The translations under genes and the position numbers were made by a program. A model generated the notes under the pieces. The model made no database searches. It was not told the DNA's origin and worked only from the letters and a program-made list of their open reading frames with translations. A DNA stretch of 64,000 nucleotides from JACDAN01 sp035535195 (lineage in GTDB: Bacteria > Actinomycetota > Thermoleophilia > Gaiellales > Gaiellaceae), in the NCBI GenBank assembly GCA_035535195.1, contig DATLQK010000040.1, positions 10,295 to 74,294 on the forward strand. Reading direction: 5' to 3'. How positions within the stretch are numbered: the stretch's first letter is position 1; the number at the start of each line of letters is the position of its first letter. This document shows positions 32,850 through 44,234 of the stretch, piece by piece.

Positions 32850-32932
32850 TGAACGGCAGCTTGGCGACCGGGTAACCAAACGCCTAAAGAGCCTGGAGCC
32901 TCGGCTCCCGTCTCTTTCGGCGGGAGCTTTTT
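32850..32932 (+). promoter_or_regulatory. metH leader with terminator/anti-terminator-like hairpins
   Basis: Hairpin B:C is GCTCCCG (32904-32910) with CGGGAGC (32921-32927), followed by TTTTT (32928-32932), then C and the metH ATG. It looks like an intrinsic terminator directly on the start codon. Its 3' arm contains GGGAG, the only plausible Shine-Dalgarno. Segment A, GGAGCC (32895-32900), pairs with GGCTCC (32903-32908), which overlaps B, so A:B and B:C exclude each other. Upstream 32850-32890 can form GGCG...CGCC and holds the repeat shared with 31603-31633. No known aptamer is recognised. Confidence 0.6.
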
Positions 32933-32933
32933 C

Positions 32934-36536
<3,603 letters not shown>

Positions 36537-36582
36537 GCTATCCTGCGCCGGTCGCGCCCGGGAGGGCGCTTCGCACATCTCC

Positions 36583-38556
36583 ATGAAGACGACGCTGAAA
36601 CGAGGAGTCGGGCGCGGCGCGTCCCTGAACGGCGACGGGAATGGCCACGGCGCCCTTCCGCCCGGGCTCACGCCGATCTCCCGCTACGAGCAGCCGCGGA
36701 AACGAGGCGGCTTCGTCAGGCTGCTCGGCAAGATCGTCTTCTTTCTCATCCTCGCGGCGATCTCGCTCTTCGCGGGCGTCGCGGGCGGCTACTGGCTCGA
36801 GGGCGAGCAGACCGTGGTCGACATCTCGAACTCCTCGCGGAAGGACCCGCAGATCCGCAAGGCCGCGAAGAAGCTCAACTTCGCGCTGCCGGGACGGCCG
36901 GCGATCGCGATGGTGGTGGGCCAGGACTTCAGGCGGTGGGCGAAGGCCGACGAGCGCGGCGGCCGGGCCGACACAGTGATGCTGCTCCGCGCCGACCCGA
37001 CGAACCACCGGGAGACGCTCTCGATGCTCTCCTTCCCGCGCGACCTCTGGGTCGAGATCCACTGTCCAGGTCGGGCGCCGTTCGGCGGGCCCATCAACTC
37101 CGCGTTTGCCGACTGCGGCCTTCAGGGGACGGTCGAGACGGTCAAGCAACTGACCGGCCTTCCGGTCCACTACCTGATCACGATCGACTACCGCGGCTTC
37201 ATCCAGACCGTCGACAAGCTCGGCGGCGTCTGGATGGACATCGACCGTCGCTACTTCAACGACAACTCCCATCCGATCAACGGCACCTTCCCGCCGATCG
37301 ACCTCCAGCCCGGCTACCAAGTCCTGAACGGCCGGCAGGCATTGTCGTTCGTGCGGTACCGCCACACCGACTCCGACCTCTACCGGATCGAGCGCCAGCG
37401 TCTCTTCATGCGCGCGATCAAGGAGCGGCTGTCGAGCTCGTTCAAGCTCACGGCGATCCCGAAGCTGACCGGCGTCGTACGGAAGAACGTGAAGATCGGC
37501 GTGGGCGGCAACGAGGCGCTCGACCCCGACGTCGTCCGCGCCTGGGCCTTCTTCGCGCTGCAGCTGCCGCCGGGGCGCGTCATCCAGTCCAAGATCGGCG
37601 GCCTGACGGGCTCCGGCACGCAGGGCGATCCGCTCGTCACCGACCCGTCGAACATCCAAGCCTCGGTCGAGGAGTTCCAGACGCCGGACGTGGACGCGCC
37701 GGAGAAGGCGGCCGCTGCCGCGCTCGGCCAGAAGCCGCGCCTCAGGGGCTCGAAGGCGCCGCCACCCGGCCGCACCTCGCTCGTCGTGTTGAACGGCAAC
37801 GGCATCACCGCCTCGGCGGCCAACGCGAGCTACCTCCTGCAGCAGCGCGGCTACAGGACACTGCCGCCGCCGGAGGGCGTGCTGGCGAACGCGCCGAGGC
37901 AGGTGTTCCGGACCCAGGTGTTCTTCGACCCGTCGCAGCGCCGAGCCCGCTCGGCGGCGCGGTCGGTCGCGAACCTGTTCGGCTCGGCCGACGTCAAGGG
38001 GGCTATGTCGCCCGTGATCGCGCCGTTCGCGAACGGCGCGATGGTCGTCGTCGTCGTGGGCCAGACGTTCCACAACACCCTCGCCCCGGCGCCGGTCGAC
38101 CGGACGCCGAAGCGTCGGCCGCCGTACGTGACCCGGAACCCGAGCGCGACGCTGGGCCTGCTTCGCTCGGTGCGGCGCCGCGTCGACTTCCCGCTGATGG
38201 TGCCGAGCCTGATCGAGCGCAGCTCGGCGCCGGACTGGGAGAAGGCCCTCCGGGTCTACGCGGTGAAGAAGGGCGAGCGCGCCGTTCGTCTGACCTTCAA
38301 GACGGGAGCTCAGGAGTACTGGGGGATCGAGGAGACGACGTGGGAGGACGCGCCGGTGCTGAGCGGCAAGAACGTGACCCGCCGCCTCGGCAAGCGTGAG
38401 TACGACCTCTACTTCGACGGCGCCAGCCTCCATATGGTCGTCCTCCGCTCGGACGGCGCGACCTACTGGGTTGTGAACACGCTGCGCGACACGCTCTCGA
38501 ACGAGACGATGCTCGCAATCGCGCGCGGGCTCAGGCCGCTCGGCGGCAAGCGATGA
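36583..38556 (+). CDS. LytR-CpsA-Psr (LCP) family glycopolymer ligase with LytR_C and an extra C-terminal domain
   Basis: The 657-aa product has a cytoplasmic basic N-terminus, one membrane helix (IVFFLILAAISLFAGVAGGYW, about 48-68), then the LCP domain (about 95-300). LCP motifs are RADTVMLLR, MLSFPRDLWVEI, DYRGFIQTVDKLGGVWMDID and LNGRQALSFVRYRHTDSDLYR. LCP enzymes attach undecaprenyl-linked glycopolymers to peptidoglycan. A LytR_C domain (about 396-498) follows. A further ~140-residue domain of unknown function (about 515-657, with YWGIEETTWEDAPV) follows that. The ATG at 36583 gives the expected short cytoplasmic tail. Its stop overlaps the Ugd gene. Confidence 0.88.
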   Translation: MKTTLKRGVGRGASLNGDGNGHGALPPGLTPISRYEQPRKRGGFVRLLGKIVFFLILAAISLFAGVAGGYWLEGEQTVVDISNSSRKDPQIRKAAKKLNFALPGRPAIAMVVGQDFRRWAKADERGGRADTVMLLRADPTNHRETLSMLSFPRDLWVEIHCPGRAPFGGPINSAFADCGLQGTVETVKQLTGLPVHYLITIDYRGFIQTVDKLGGVWMDIDRRYFNDNSHPINGTFPPIDLQPGYQVLNGRQALSFVRYRHTDSDLYRIERQRLFMRAIKERLSSSFKLTAIPKLTGVVRKNVKIGVGGNEALDPDVVRAWAFFALQLPPGRVIQSKIGGLTGSGTQGDPLVTDPSNIQASVEEFQTPDVDAPEKAAAAALGQKPRLRGSKAPPPGRTSLVVLNGNGITASAANASYLLQQRGYRTLPPPEGVLANAPRQVFRTQVFFDPSQRRARSAARSVANLFGSADVKGAMSPVIAPFANGAMVVVVVGQTFHNTLAPAPVDRTPKRRPPYVTRNPSATLGLLRSVRRRVDFPLMVPSLIERSSAPDWEKALRVYAVKKGERAVRLTFKTGAQEYWGIEETTWEDAPVLSGKNVTRRLGKREYDLYFDGASLHMVVLRSDGATYWVVNTLRDTLSNETMLAIARGLRPLGGKR

Positions 38557-39881
38557 GCAAGGTCGGCATCTTCGGCGCGGGGTGGGTGGGCCTCGTGACC
38601 GGCGCCTGCTTCGCGGAGCTCGGCCACACCGTCGTCGTCCGAGACGTCCTCCAGGGGAAGGTCGACTCGTTGAGGAGCGGGAAGATCCCGATCCACGAGC
38701 CGGGCCTGTCCGAGCTTCTGGCGAAGCACCGTGATCGGATCACGTTCACGACCGACCCGAAGGAAGCTGCGCAGGACGCCGAGTTCCTCTACGTCTGCGT
38801 CGGCACGCCGTCGACGTACGCCGGCGACGCCGACCTCTCGGCCGTCTGGAGCGTGCTCGATGACCTGCCTGAGCTCCCCGGCCGGCCGGTGCTCGTGATG
38901 AAGAGCACGGTTCCAGTCGGCACCGGAGAGAAGGTGCGCGCCGCGCTCGACGCCCGGGGTCTCGACCACGTCGGCTACGTCTCCAACCCGGAGTTCCTGT
39001 CCGAGGGCTCCGCGGTCGCCGACTTCATGAACCCGGATCGGATCGTGATCGGATCGTTCGAGGAGGAGGACGGCGACCGCGTCGACGCACTGCACGACAA
39101 GCTCGACACGCCGGTCGTGCGTTCGGACGTCGCGTCAGCGGAGATGATCAAGCTCGCCGCGAACGCGGCGCTGATGACACGCATCAGCTTCATCAACGAG
39201 ATTGCGAACGTCTGCGAGCTCGTCGGCGCGGACGTCCAGGAGGTCGCCCGCGGCGTCGGGCTCGACCATCGGCTCGGGCCGCACTTCCTGCGCGCGGGCA
39301 TCGGCTACGGCGGCTCGTGCTTCCCGAAAGACGCCTCGGCGCTGAAGCAGCTCGCCTCCAACTCCGGCTACCACTTCCAGCTCCTCTCGGCGGTGATCGA
39401 GGTCAACGAGCTCCAGAAGCGCCGCGTGATCGCGAAGTTGCAGAAGCACCTGGGCAGGCTCCGCGACAAGCGCGTGGCGCTGCTCGGGCTCGCCTTCAAG
39501 CCGAACACGGACGACATGCGCGAGGCGCCCAGCATCGTGCTCGCCTCGCGGCTGCTGGCCGAGGGCGCCGAGGTCCGCGGGTGGGACCCGGTGGCCCGGC
39601 CGATCGAGCTCCTGAAGGGCGTCGCGATCTTCGAGACCGTCGAGGAGGCGGTCCGTGACGCCGACGCCGCGGTGATCGTCACGGAGTGGCCCGAGCTGCG
39701 CGACCTCGCCTCGCGTGAGATCCGGGATCTGATGCGCAACCCGCTGATCGTCGACGGACGGAACCTGCTCGATCCGGCCGAAGCCGAGCAGGCTGGGTTC
39801 GCGTACGAGGGCATCGGCCGCGCGAGCTCGGCGTTTTCGGGACTGCCCGAGACGACCGAGGCCGAGAACACCTCGGCCTAG
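38553..39881 (+). CDS. UDP-glucose/GDP-mannose 6-dehydrogenase family protein
   Basis: The 442-aa product oxidises a nucleotide sugar at C6 in two NAD-linked steps, probably UDP-glucose to UDP-glucuronate. The NAD motif is FGAGWVGLVTG (residues 7-17). The catalytic Cys is C256 in GYGGSCFPKDASAL. The C-terminal domain starts KPNTDDMREAPS. Substrate identity (UDP-Glc versus GDP-Man or UDP-HexNAc) cannot be read from sequence alone. It is translationally coupled to the LCP ligase gene and followed after 1 nt by a sugar nucleotidyltransferase, suggesting a cell-surface polysaccharide operon. Confidence 0.92.
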   Translation: MSKVGIFGAGWVGLVTGACFAELGHTVVVRDVLQGKVDSLRSGKIPIHEPGLSELLAKHRDRITFTTDPKEAAQDAEFLYVCVGTPSTYAGDADLSAVWSVLDDLPELPGRPVLVMKSTVPVGTGEKVRAALDARGLDHVGYVSNPEFLSEGSAVADFMNPDRIVIGSFEEEDGDRVDALHDKLDTPVVRSDVASAEMIKLAANAALMTRISFINEIANVCELVGADVQEVARGVGLDHRLGPHFLRAGIGYGGSCFPKDASALKQLASNSGYHFQLLSAVIEVNELQKRRVIAKLQKHLGRLRDKRVALLGLAFKPNTDDMREAPSIVLASRLLAEGAEVRGWDPVARPIELLKGVAIFETVEEAVRDADAAVIVTEWPELRDLASREIRDLMRNPLIVDGRNLLDPAEAEQAGFAYEGIGRASSAFSGLPETTEAENTSA

Positions 39882-39882
39882 C

Positions 39883-40587
39883 ATGCCGACCGAGGCGATC
39901 ATCCTGGCCGGCGGCAAGGCCGAGCGGCTCGGCGAGGCAGCCGAAGGGAGGCCGAAGGCGCTCGTCGAGATCGCCGGACGGCCGCTGGCGGCGTACCAGC
40001 TCGCGCTACTGCGGGCCGCGGGCGTCCGGCGGGCGATCGTCAGCTGCGCCTCAGGGCAGGAGGAGGTGTTCGAGCGCGAGCTCTCCGGCCTCGGGTTGGA
40101 GCTGGTCGCGGTCGGGGAGCCGGAGCCGCTCGGGCGGGGCGGAGGCCTGCGACTCGCCGCAGGCGCCCGGAAGGGACGGGGCGCGGTGTACGCCCTGAAC
40201 GGCGACGAGCTCTTCGATCTCGACTTGACCCGCCTCTGGGACCACCACAGGTCGCTCGGCGGAGCGGCGACGATCACGGTCGCGCCGCTCAGGAGCCACC
40301 TCGGAGTCGTCGACGTTGACGACGAGGACGTCGTCCGCGGCTTCCGGGAGGCGCCGGAGCTTCCGTACTGGGTCAACACCGGCCTCTACGTCCTCGAGGA
40401 GGATGCGATCGAACGGCTTCCCAAACGCGGCGACCACGAGTCGAGCACGTTCCCCGAGCTGGCAGCCGAAGGCCGCCTGCGAGCCTTTCGCCACTCGGGC
40501 CTCTGGCTGACGGTGAACACCCCGAAAGACCTCAGGGCGGCGCGCGAGCACCTCGAGTCCAACCGAGAGCTGCTCCTTCAGAGGTAG
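39883..40587 (+). CDS. Sugar-phosphate nucleotidyltransferase
   Basis: The 234-aa product has a GT-A Rossmann fold. The nucleotide-binding signature AIILAGGKAERLGEA (residues 5-19) is a variant of GGxGTRL. The metal-binding Asp is in YALNGDELFDLDL (near residue 107). A third element, YWVNTGLYVLEED, binds the sugar. It lacks a C-terminal hexapeptide or MPI domain. The next gene encodes a cupin resembling the detached C-terminal domain of bifunctional mannose-1-P guanylyltransferase, so GDP-mannose synthesis is possible. The start is ATG at 39883, 1 nt after the dehydrogenase stop. Confidence 0.85.
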   Translation: MPTEAIILAGGKAERLGEAAEGRPKALVEIAGRPLAAYQLALLRAAGVRRAIVSCASGQEEVFERELSGLGLELVAVGEPEPLGRGGGLRLAAGARKGRGAVYALNGDELFDLDLTRLWDHHRSLGGAATITVAPLRSHLGVVDVDDEDVVRGFREAPELPYWVNTGLYVLEEDAIERLPKRGDHESSTFPELAAEGRLRAFRHSGLWLTVNTPKDLRAAREHLESNRELLLQR

Positions 40588-40606
40588 GGAATGGGATGAT
40601 CGGCAC

Positions 40607-41026
40607 GTGCCGGAGCAGCGCTTGAGCTCCCCGAACCTCAGCGGCCTGGAGCCGTTCAGCTTCGAGCCGCGGCGGATCGAGAAGCCGTGGGGCCACGAGC
40701 TCGTCTGGGCGCTCTCCGACCAGTACGCGGGCAAGCTCTTGAGGGTCACGGCGGGCCAGCGGCTCTCGCTCCAGTTCCACCGGGAGAAGGACGAGTCGTG
40801 GTACGTCCTCGAGGGTCGTGCCGAGCTCGAGTTCGCGGCGCCGGGCGAGCGGGCGACGATGACGGAGGTGGTGACTCCCGGCGCGGCGTTCCGGATCAAG
40901 CCCGGGACGGTGCACCGCGTGCTCGCGCTCGAGGACACGACGATCCTCGAGGTCTCGACGCCCGAGATCGACGATGTCGTGCGGCTCGAGGACTCGTACG
41001 GACGCGAAGGAACATCGAAACCTTGA
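40607..41026 (+). CDS. Cupin protein resembling type II mannose-6-phosphate isomerase domain
   Basis: The 139-aa single cupin has the MPI-II start EKPWGHELVWAL (near residue 25). The metal-binding strand LSLQFHREKDESWYVLEGRAEL has the His and Glu ligands in usual spacing. The second motif FRIKPGTVHRVLAL contributes another His. Such a domain normally ends ManC/AlgA; here it is separate and sits next to a nucleotidyltransferase. It may be an isomerase or a small sugar-binding cupin. The start is GTG at 40607. Confidence 0.8.
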   Translation: MPEQRLSSPNLSGLEPFSFEPRRIEKPWGHELVWALSDQYAGKLLRVTAGQRLSLQFHREKDESWYVLEGRAELEFAAPGERATMTEVVTPGAAFRIKPGTVHRVLALEDTTILEVSTPEIDDVVRLEDSYGREGTSKP

Positions 41027-41044
41027 CACGCTCATGCTAAGGTT
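41019..41044 (+). promoter_or_regulatory. Inverted repeat/operator upstream of merR-ahcY
   Basis: AACCTT (41019-41024) and AAGGTT (41039-41044) are perfect inverted arms 14 nt apart. They overlap a consensus TTGACA (41023-41028) and a TAAGGT -10-like box (41038-41043) that ends 7 nt before the merR ATG. The dyad overlapping the promoter is the usual placement of a MerR-family autoregulatory site. CTTGACA...TGCTAAG also weakly resembles an HspR HAIR element. Confidence 0.55.
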
Positions 41045-41050
41045 CGGGCC

Positions 41051-41383
41051 ATGGATGGGTTCACCGTCGGCGCGGCGGCTGAAGCAACGGGCTGGTCGGC
41101 GCGGATGCTCCGCTACCTGGAGCAGGCGCGCCTCGTCGTTCCGCGCCGGTCCGACTCCGGCTACCGGCTCTACGGCCTTCGCGAGCTGAACCAGCTGCGG
41201 TCGCTACGGCGGCTGCGGGACCGGTTCGCGATCGAGCTGACCGACGTCGTGTTCGCGGCGCGGTTGCGGCGCGAGCCCGAACTCCGCGCGGCGGTCGACA
41301 GCTGGCTCGCCGGCGCCGATCTCCGCTCCACCGACTGGGTCGACTGGGAGCAGCGGAAGCACGAGAGGCTGCTCGCGGCGTGA
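41051..41383 (+). CDS. MerR-family transcriptional regulator
   Basis: The product is 110 aa. The N-terminal winged helix (FTVGAAAEATGWSARMLRYL...SGYRLYGLRELNQL, residues 4-58) is clearly MerR. A short helical part follows, with no cysteine metal site and no long effector domain. It lies 40 nt upstream of ahcY on the same strand and behind a dyad-symmetric promoter, so it probably controls itself and ahcY. The effector is unknown; SAM-cycle metabolites are attractive by context only. Confidence 0.88.
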   Translation: MDGFTVGAAAEATGWSARMLRYLEQARLVVPRRSDSGYRLYGLRELNQLRSLRRLRDRFAIELTDVVFAARLRREPELRAAVDSWLAGADLRSTDWVDWEQRKHERLLAA

Positions 41384-41387
41384 CCAC

Positions 41388-41393
41388 TACACT
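41388..41393 (+). promoter_or_regulatory. Candidate -10 box for ahcY
   Basis: TACACT lies in the gap between merR and ahcY, 30 nt before the ahcY ATG and followed by AGGAAGAGAG as ribosome-binding site. The same CTACACTC string occurs upstream of ftsE (50549-50556). No clear -35 is visible. Confidence 0.35.
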
Positions 41394-41423
41394 CCCGCGA
41401 GCCCCGAGACAGGAAGAGAGCTG

Positions 41424-42692
41424 ATGGCCACAACGAAGCGCTACGACGTCAAAGATCTGGCCCTTGCAGCGGAGGGCGTCCGCCGCATCGCCTGGGCCGA
41501 CCGGCAGATGCCGGTGCTCGCGGCGATCCGCGAGCGGTTCGAGGCCGAGCAGCCGCTCGCCGGCTACCGCATCTCCGCCTGCCTCCATGTCACGACCGAG
41601 ACCGCGAACCTCGCGCGGACGTTGAAGGCCGGCGGTGCCGACGTCGTGCTCTGCGCGTCGAACCCCCTGTCGACGCAGGACGACGTCTCCGCGGCGCTCG
41701 TCGACGAGTTCGACATCTCGGTCTTCGCGATCAAGGGCGAGGACAACGACACCTACTACCAGCACATCGAGGCAGCGGTCGACCACAAGCCCCAGCTGAC
41801 GATGGACGACGGTGCCGACGTGATCGGCGTCCTCCACTCGCACCGCCGTGAGCAGCTCGGCGACATCATCGCCGGCACCGAGGAAACGACCACCGGTGTG
41901 ATCCGGCTGAAGGCGCTCGAGGCCGACGGCGCGCTCGGCTTCCCGATCATCGCGGTCAACGAGGCGAAGACGAAGCACCTCTTCGACAACCGTTACGGGA
42001 CGGGCCAGTCCACGATCGACGGCATCATCCGCGCGACGAACATCCTCCTCGCGGGGAAACGCTTCGTCCTGGCCGGTTACGGCTGGGTGGGGAAGGGCGT
42101 CGCCATGCGCGCGAAGGGCATGGGCGCCCACGTGATCGTCACGGAGGTCGATCCGGTCCGCGCGCTCGAGGCCGCGATGGACGGGTTCGAGGTGATGTCG
42201 ATGGCGGAGGCGGCCGAGGTCGGCGACATCTTCTGCACGGCCACCGGCGACAAGTCCGTGATCACCCGCGACCACATCGAGCGGATGAAGGACGGCGCAG
42301 TGCTGGCCAACACCGGACATTTCAACGTCGAGATCGAGATCCCGGCGTTACGCCAGCTCGCGACTGACGTGCGCGAGTCGAGGGCGTTCGTGGAGGAGTT
42401 TACCCTCGAGAACGGCAACCGCGTTTACCTGCTCGGCGACGGGCGGCTGATCAACCTCGCCGCCGCGGAGGGCCATCCCGCGCTCGTGATGGACATGTCC
42501 TTCGCAAACCAGGCGCTCTCGGCCGAGTACGCCGTCGACCACGCCGCCGAGCTCGAGCGGAAGGTCTATCCCGTCCCGGAGGAGATCGACAGCGAGATCG
42601 CGCGCCTCAAGCTGGAGACGATGGGCATCTCCATCGATCGGCTGACCGAGGAGCAGGCGAACTACCTCGCCTCGTGGGACGAGGGGACGTAG
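41424..42692 (+). CDS. ahcY: Adenosylhomocysteinase
   Basis: The 422-aa NAD-dependent enzyme splits S-adenosylhomocysteine into adenosine and homocysteine, removing the product inhibitor of methyltransferases and feeding MetH. It shows the adenosine-site MDDGAD, the catalytic region DNRYGTGQSTIDGI, the NAD motif GYGWVGKGVAMRAKGMG and the TGHFNVEI segment. The C-terminus lacks the usual terminal Lys-Tyr tail but is within family range. It is preceded by a merR gene. Confidence 0.96.
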   Translation: MATTKRYDVKDLALAAEGVRRIAWADRQMPVLAAIRERFEAEQPLAGYRISACLHVTTETANLARTLKAGGADVVLCASNPLSTQDDVSAALVDEFDISVFAIKGEDNDTYYQHIEAAVDHKPQLTMDDGADVIGVLHSHRREQLGDIIAGTEETTTGVIRLKALEADGALGFPIIAVNEAKTKHLFDNRYGTGQSTIDGIIRATNILLAGKRFVLAGYGWVGKGVAMRAKGMGAHVIVTEVDPVRALEAAMDGFEVMSMAEAAEVGDIFCTATGDKSVITRDHIERMKDGAVLANTGHFNVEIEIPALRQLATDVRESRAFVEEFTLENGNRVYLLGDGRLINLAAAEGHPALVMDMSFANQALSAEYAVDHAAELERKVYPVPEEIDSEIARLKLETMGISIDRLTEEQANYLASWDEGT

Positions 42693-42696
42693 ACCG

Positions 42697-43476
42697 CTGA
42701 AGGCGATCGTCCTCGCAGCGGGATACGCGACCCGGCTGCGGCCGCTCACCGACAACGTTGCGAAGCCACTGCTGCCGCTCGCCGGTCGGCCGATGCTCGA
42801 GTACCTCTACGAGAAGCTGGCCGCGGTCGACGACGTCGACGAGCTGCACGTCGTGACGAACTCGCGGTTCGCCGCGGATTTCAGGGCCTGGCGCGACGGG
42901 GCCGAGCGCCCTCTGCCGGTGACCGTCCACGACGACGGGACCTCCACGAACGAGGATCGCCTGGGGGCGCTCGGAGACATCCGCTTCGTCGTCGAGCGGG
43001 CCGGACTGCAGGGGGAGGATCAGCTGGTCGTGGCCGGCGACAACCTGTTCGAGTTCGACTTGGGAGACATGGTCTCGTTCTGGCGGTCGAAGGCCGACGG
43101 GAGCGCGATCGGCGTCCACGACGTCGGCGACCCAGAGCTCGCAAAGCAGTACGGCATCGCCGCGCTCGACGACGACGACCGCGTGATGTTCCTGGTCGAG
43201 AAGCCCGCGGATCCGCCGAGCACGCTCGCCTCGATCGCGGTCTACCTCTACCGCAGTGAGCATGCGGCCTTGCTGGACGAGTACCTGGCCGGAGGCAACT
43301 CGCCCGACCAGCCCGGCCGGTTCGTCGTCTGGCTCTACCCGCGCGTGCCGGTCTACGGCTATCGGTTCGCCGGGGAGTGGCTCGACATCGGCGACCAGGA
43401 GCAGCTGCTCGACGCCGACAACCGCATGCGGTCTCGTGCGGGGCTCCCGCCGCGAAACGAGTACGCGCCCAACTAG
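42697..43476 (+). CDS. Nucleotidyltransferase (glucose-1-phosphate thymidylyl/uridylyltransferase-like), CTG start
   Basis: The product is 259 aa if translation starts at CTG 42697. The protein must begin there, because the essential signature KAIVLAAGYATRLRPLT follows immediately and no ATG, GTG or TTG exists in frame between the ahcY stop and this motif. GAGGGG (42681-42686) lies 10 nt upstream as a plausible Shine-Dalgarno. Further motifs are KPLLPLAGRPMLEY and VVAGDNLFEFDL (metal Asp). The next in-frame start, ATG at 42793, would delete the catalytic loop. Substrate unknown. Confidence 0.85.
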   Translation: MKAIVLAAGYATRLRPLTDNVAKPLLPLAGRPMLEYLYEKLAAVDDVDELHVVTNSRFAADFRAWRDGAERPLPVTVHDDGTSTNEDRLGALGDIRFVVERAGLQGEDQLVVAGDNLFEFDLGDMVSFWRSKADGSAIGVHDVGDPELAKQYGIAALDDDDRVMFLVEKPADPPSTLASIAVYLYRSEHAALLDEYLAGGNSPDQPGRFVVWLYPRVPVYGYRFAGEWLDIGDQEQLLDADNRMRSRAGLPPRNEYAPN

Positions 43477-43507
43477 GCGCACTTCCGGCACAGACACGCG
43501 CGTTTCT

Positions 43508-43525
43508 CCCGCGTACGGTCGCGGG
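43508..43525 (+). promoter_or_regulatory. Hairpin immediately before comF
   Basis: CCCGCG-TACGGT-CGCGGG is a perfect 6-bp stem ending 2 nt before the comF GTG. It would occlude ribosome entry or act as a terminator of the preceding gene. Confidence 0.35.
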
Positions 43526-43527
43526 AT

Positions 43528-44190
43528 GTGCTCCTCGACCTGCTGCTTCCCCGGCGTTGCGCCGTCTGCAGCCGGCTCGGCGCGCTCCTCTGCGCCGAGT
43601 GTCTGGCGGCGCTGCCGCGCCTCCTTGGCCCCGCGTGTGCGCGCTGCGGCGCGCCCACCGCCTGGCCCGTCGCGCGCTGCCGCGAGTGTTCGGGCCGGCG
43701 GATCGCGTTCGCCTCCGCGCGCGCCGCTGTCGCCTATCACGGCGCCGGCAAGGACCTCGTGACCGCCTGGAAGCAACGAGGGCTTCGTGGGCTCGCCGTC
43801 GTGGCGGCAGACGTGATCGCGAATACGGTGGAGCAGCCTGACGTCGACGTGCTCGCCTTCGTGCCTCCCGACGGCGACCGGAGCGTCAAGCGCGGACACC
43901 ATCCGGCCGAGCGGCTCGCCCTCGAGCTCGGCCGCCGCTGGGACCTGCCGGTCGCGGGCATGCTCGGCCGCGCCCGAACGGTGCGCCCTCAGCGCGGGCT
44001 CAAGCTCGCCGAACGTCGCAGGAACGTCGCCGGTGCGTTCGTGGCGACCGCCCGGGTTCCGCGCCGGCTCGCACTCGTGGACGATGTCTATACGACCGGC
44101 TCCACGGCCTCCGCCTCGGCGTCCGCGTTGCGACGAGCCGGCGCAAGGCGGGTGGAGGTGGTGACTTTCGCCCGGACGGTTCGAGCATAG
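43528..44190 (+). CDS. comF: ComF-family phosphoribosyltransferase-like protein
   Basis: The 220-aa product has four CxxC pairs at the N-terminus (RRCAVC, LCAEC, ACARC, RCREC), a double zinc ribbon. The C-terminal PRTase fold has the PRPP loop LVDDVYTTGSTASASA near residue 183. ComF helps DNA uptake in naturally competent bacteria, but most actinobacterial homologues have no proven role. The GTG at 43528 is the family start (LLDLLLPRRCAVC). The next gene is the hibernation factor, a frequent neighbour (comF-hpf-secA). Confidence 0.9.
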   Translation: MLLDLLLPRRCAVCSRLGALLCAECLAALPRLLGPACARCGAPTAWPVARCRECSGRRIAFASARAAVAYHGAGKDLVTAWKQRGLRGLAVVAADVIANTVEQPDVDVLAFVPPDGDRSVKRGHHPAERLALELGRRWDLPVAGMLGRARTVRPQRGLKLAERRRNVAGAFVATARVPRRLALVDDVYTTGSTASASASALRRAGARRVEVVTFARTVRA

Positions 44191-44193
44191 AAT
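44188..44193 (+). promoter_or_regulatory. Candidate -10 box for the hibernation factor gene
   Basis: TAGAAT overlaps the comF stop and lies 41 nt before the hpf ATG; GGGGAGG serves as the ribosome-binding site there. A separate promoter for a stress-induced gene would be expected, but the -35 is not clear. Confidence 0.35.
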
Positions 44194-44234
44194 CGAAGGC
44201 GAACTTGCCGCTGTCGATTCCGGGGAGGTCCGTG

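Noticed and set aside
32814..32933. Cobalamin riboswitch upstream of metH
   Set aside because: The gap is only 120 nt and no B12-box-like conserved core is visible; SAM-I core elements are also absent.
41021..41042. A true HspR HAIR operator before merR
   Set aside because: Only 5 of 7 bases of the second arm fit and the regulator is not an HspR-type protein; a generic MerR dyad explains it better.
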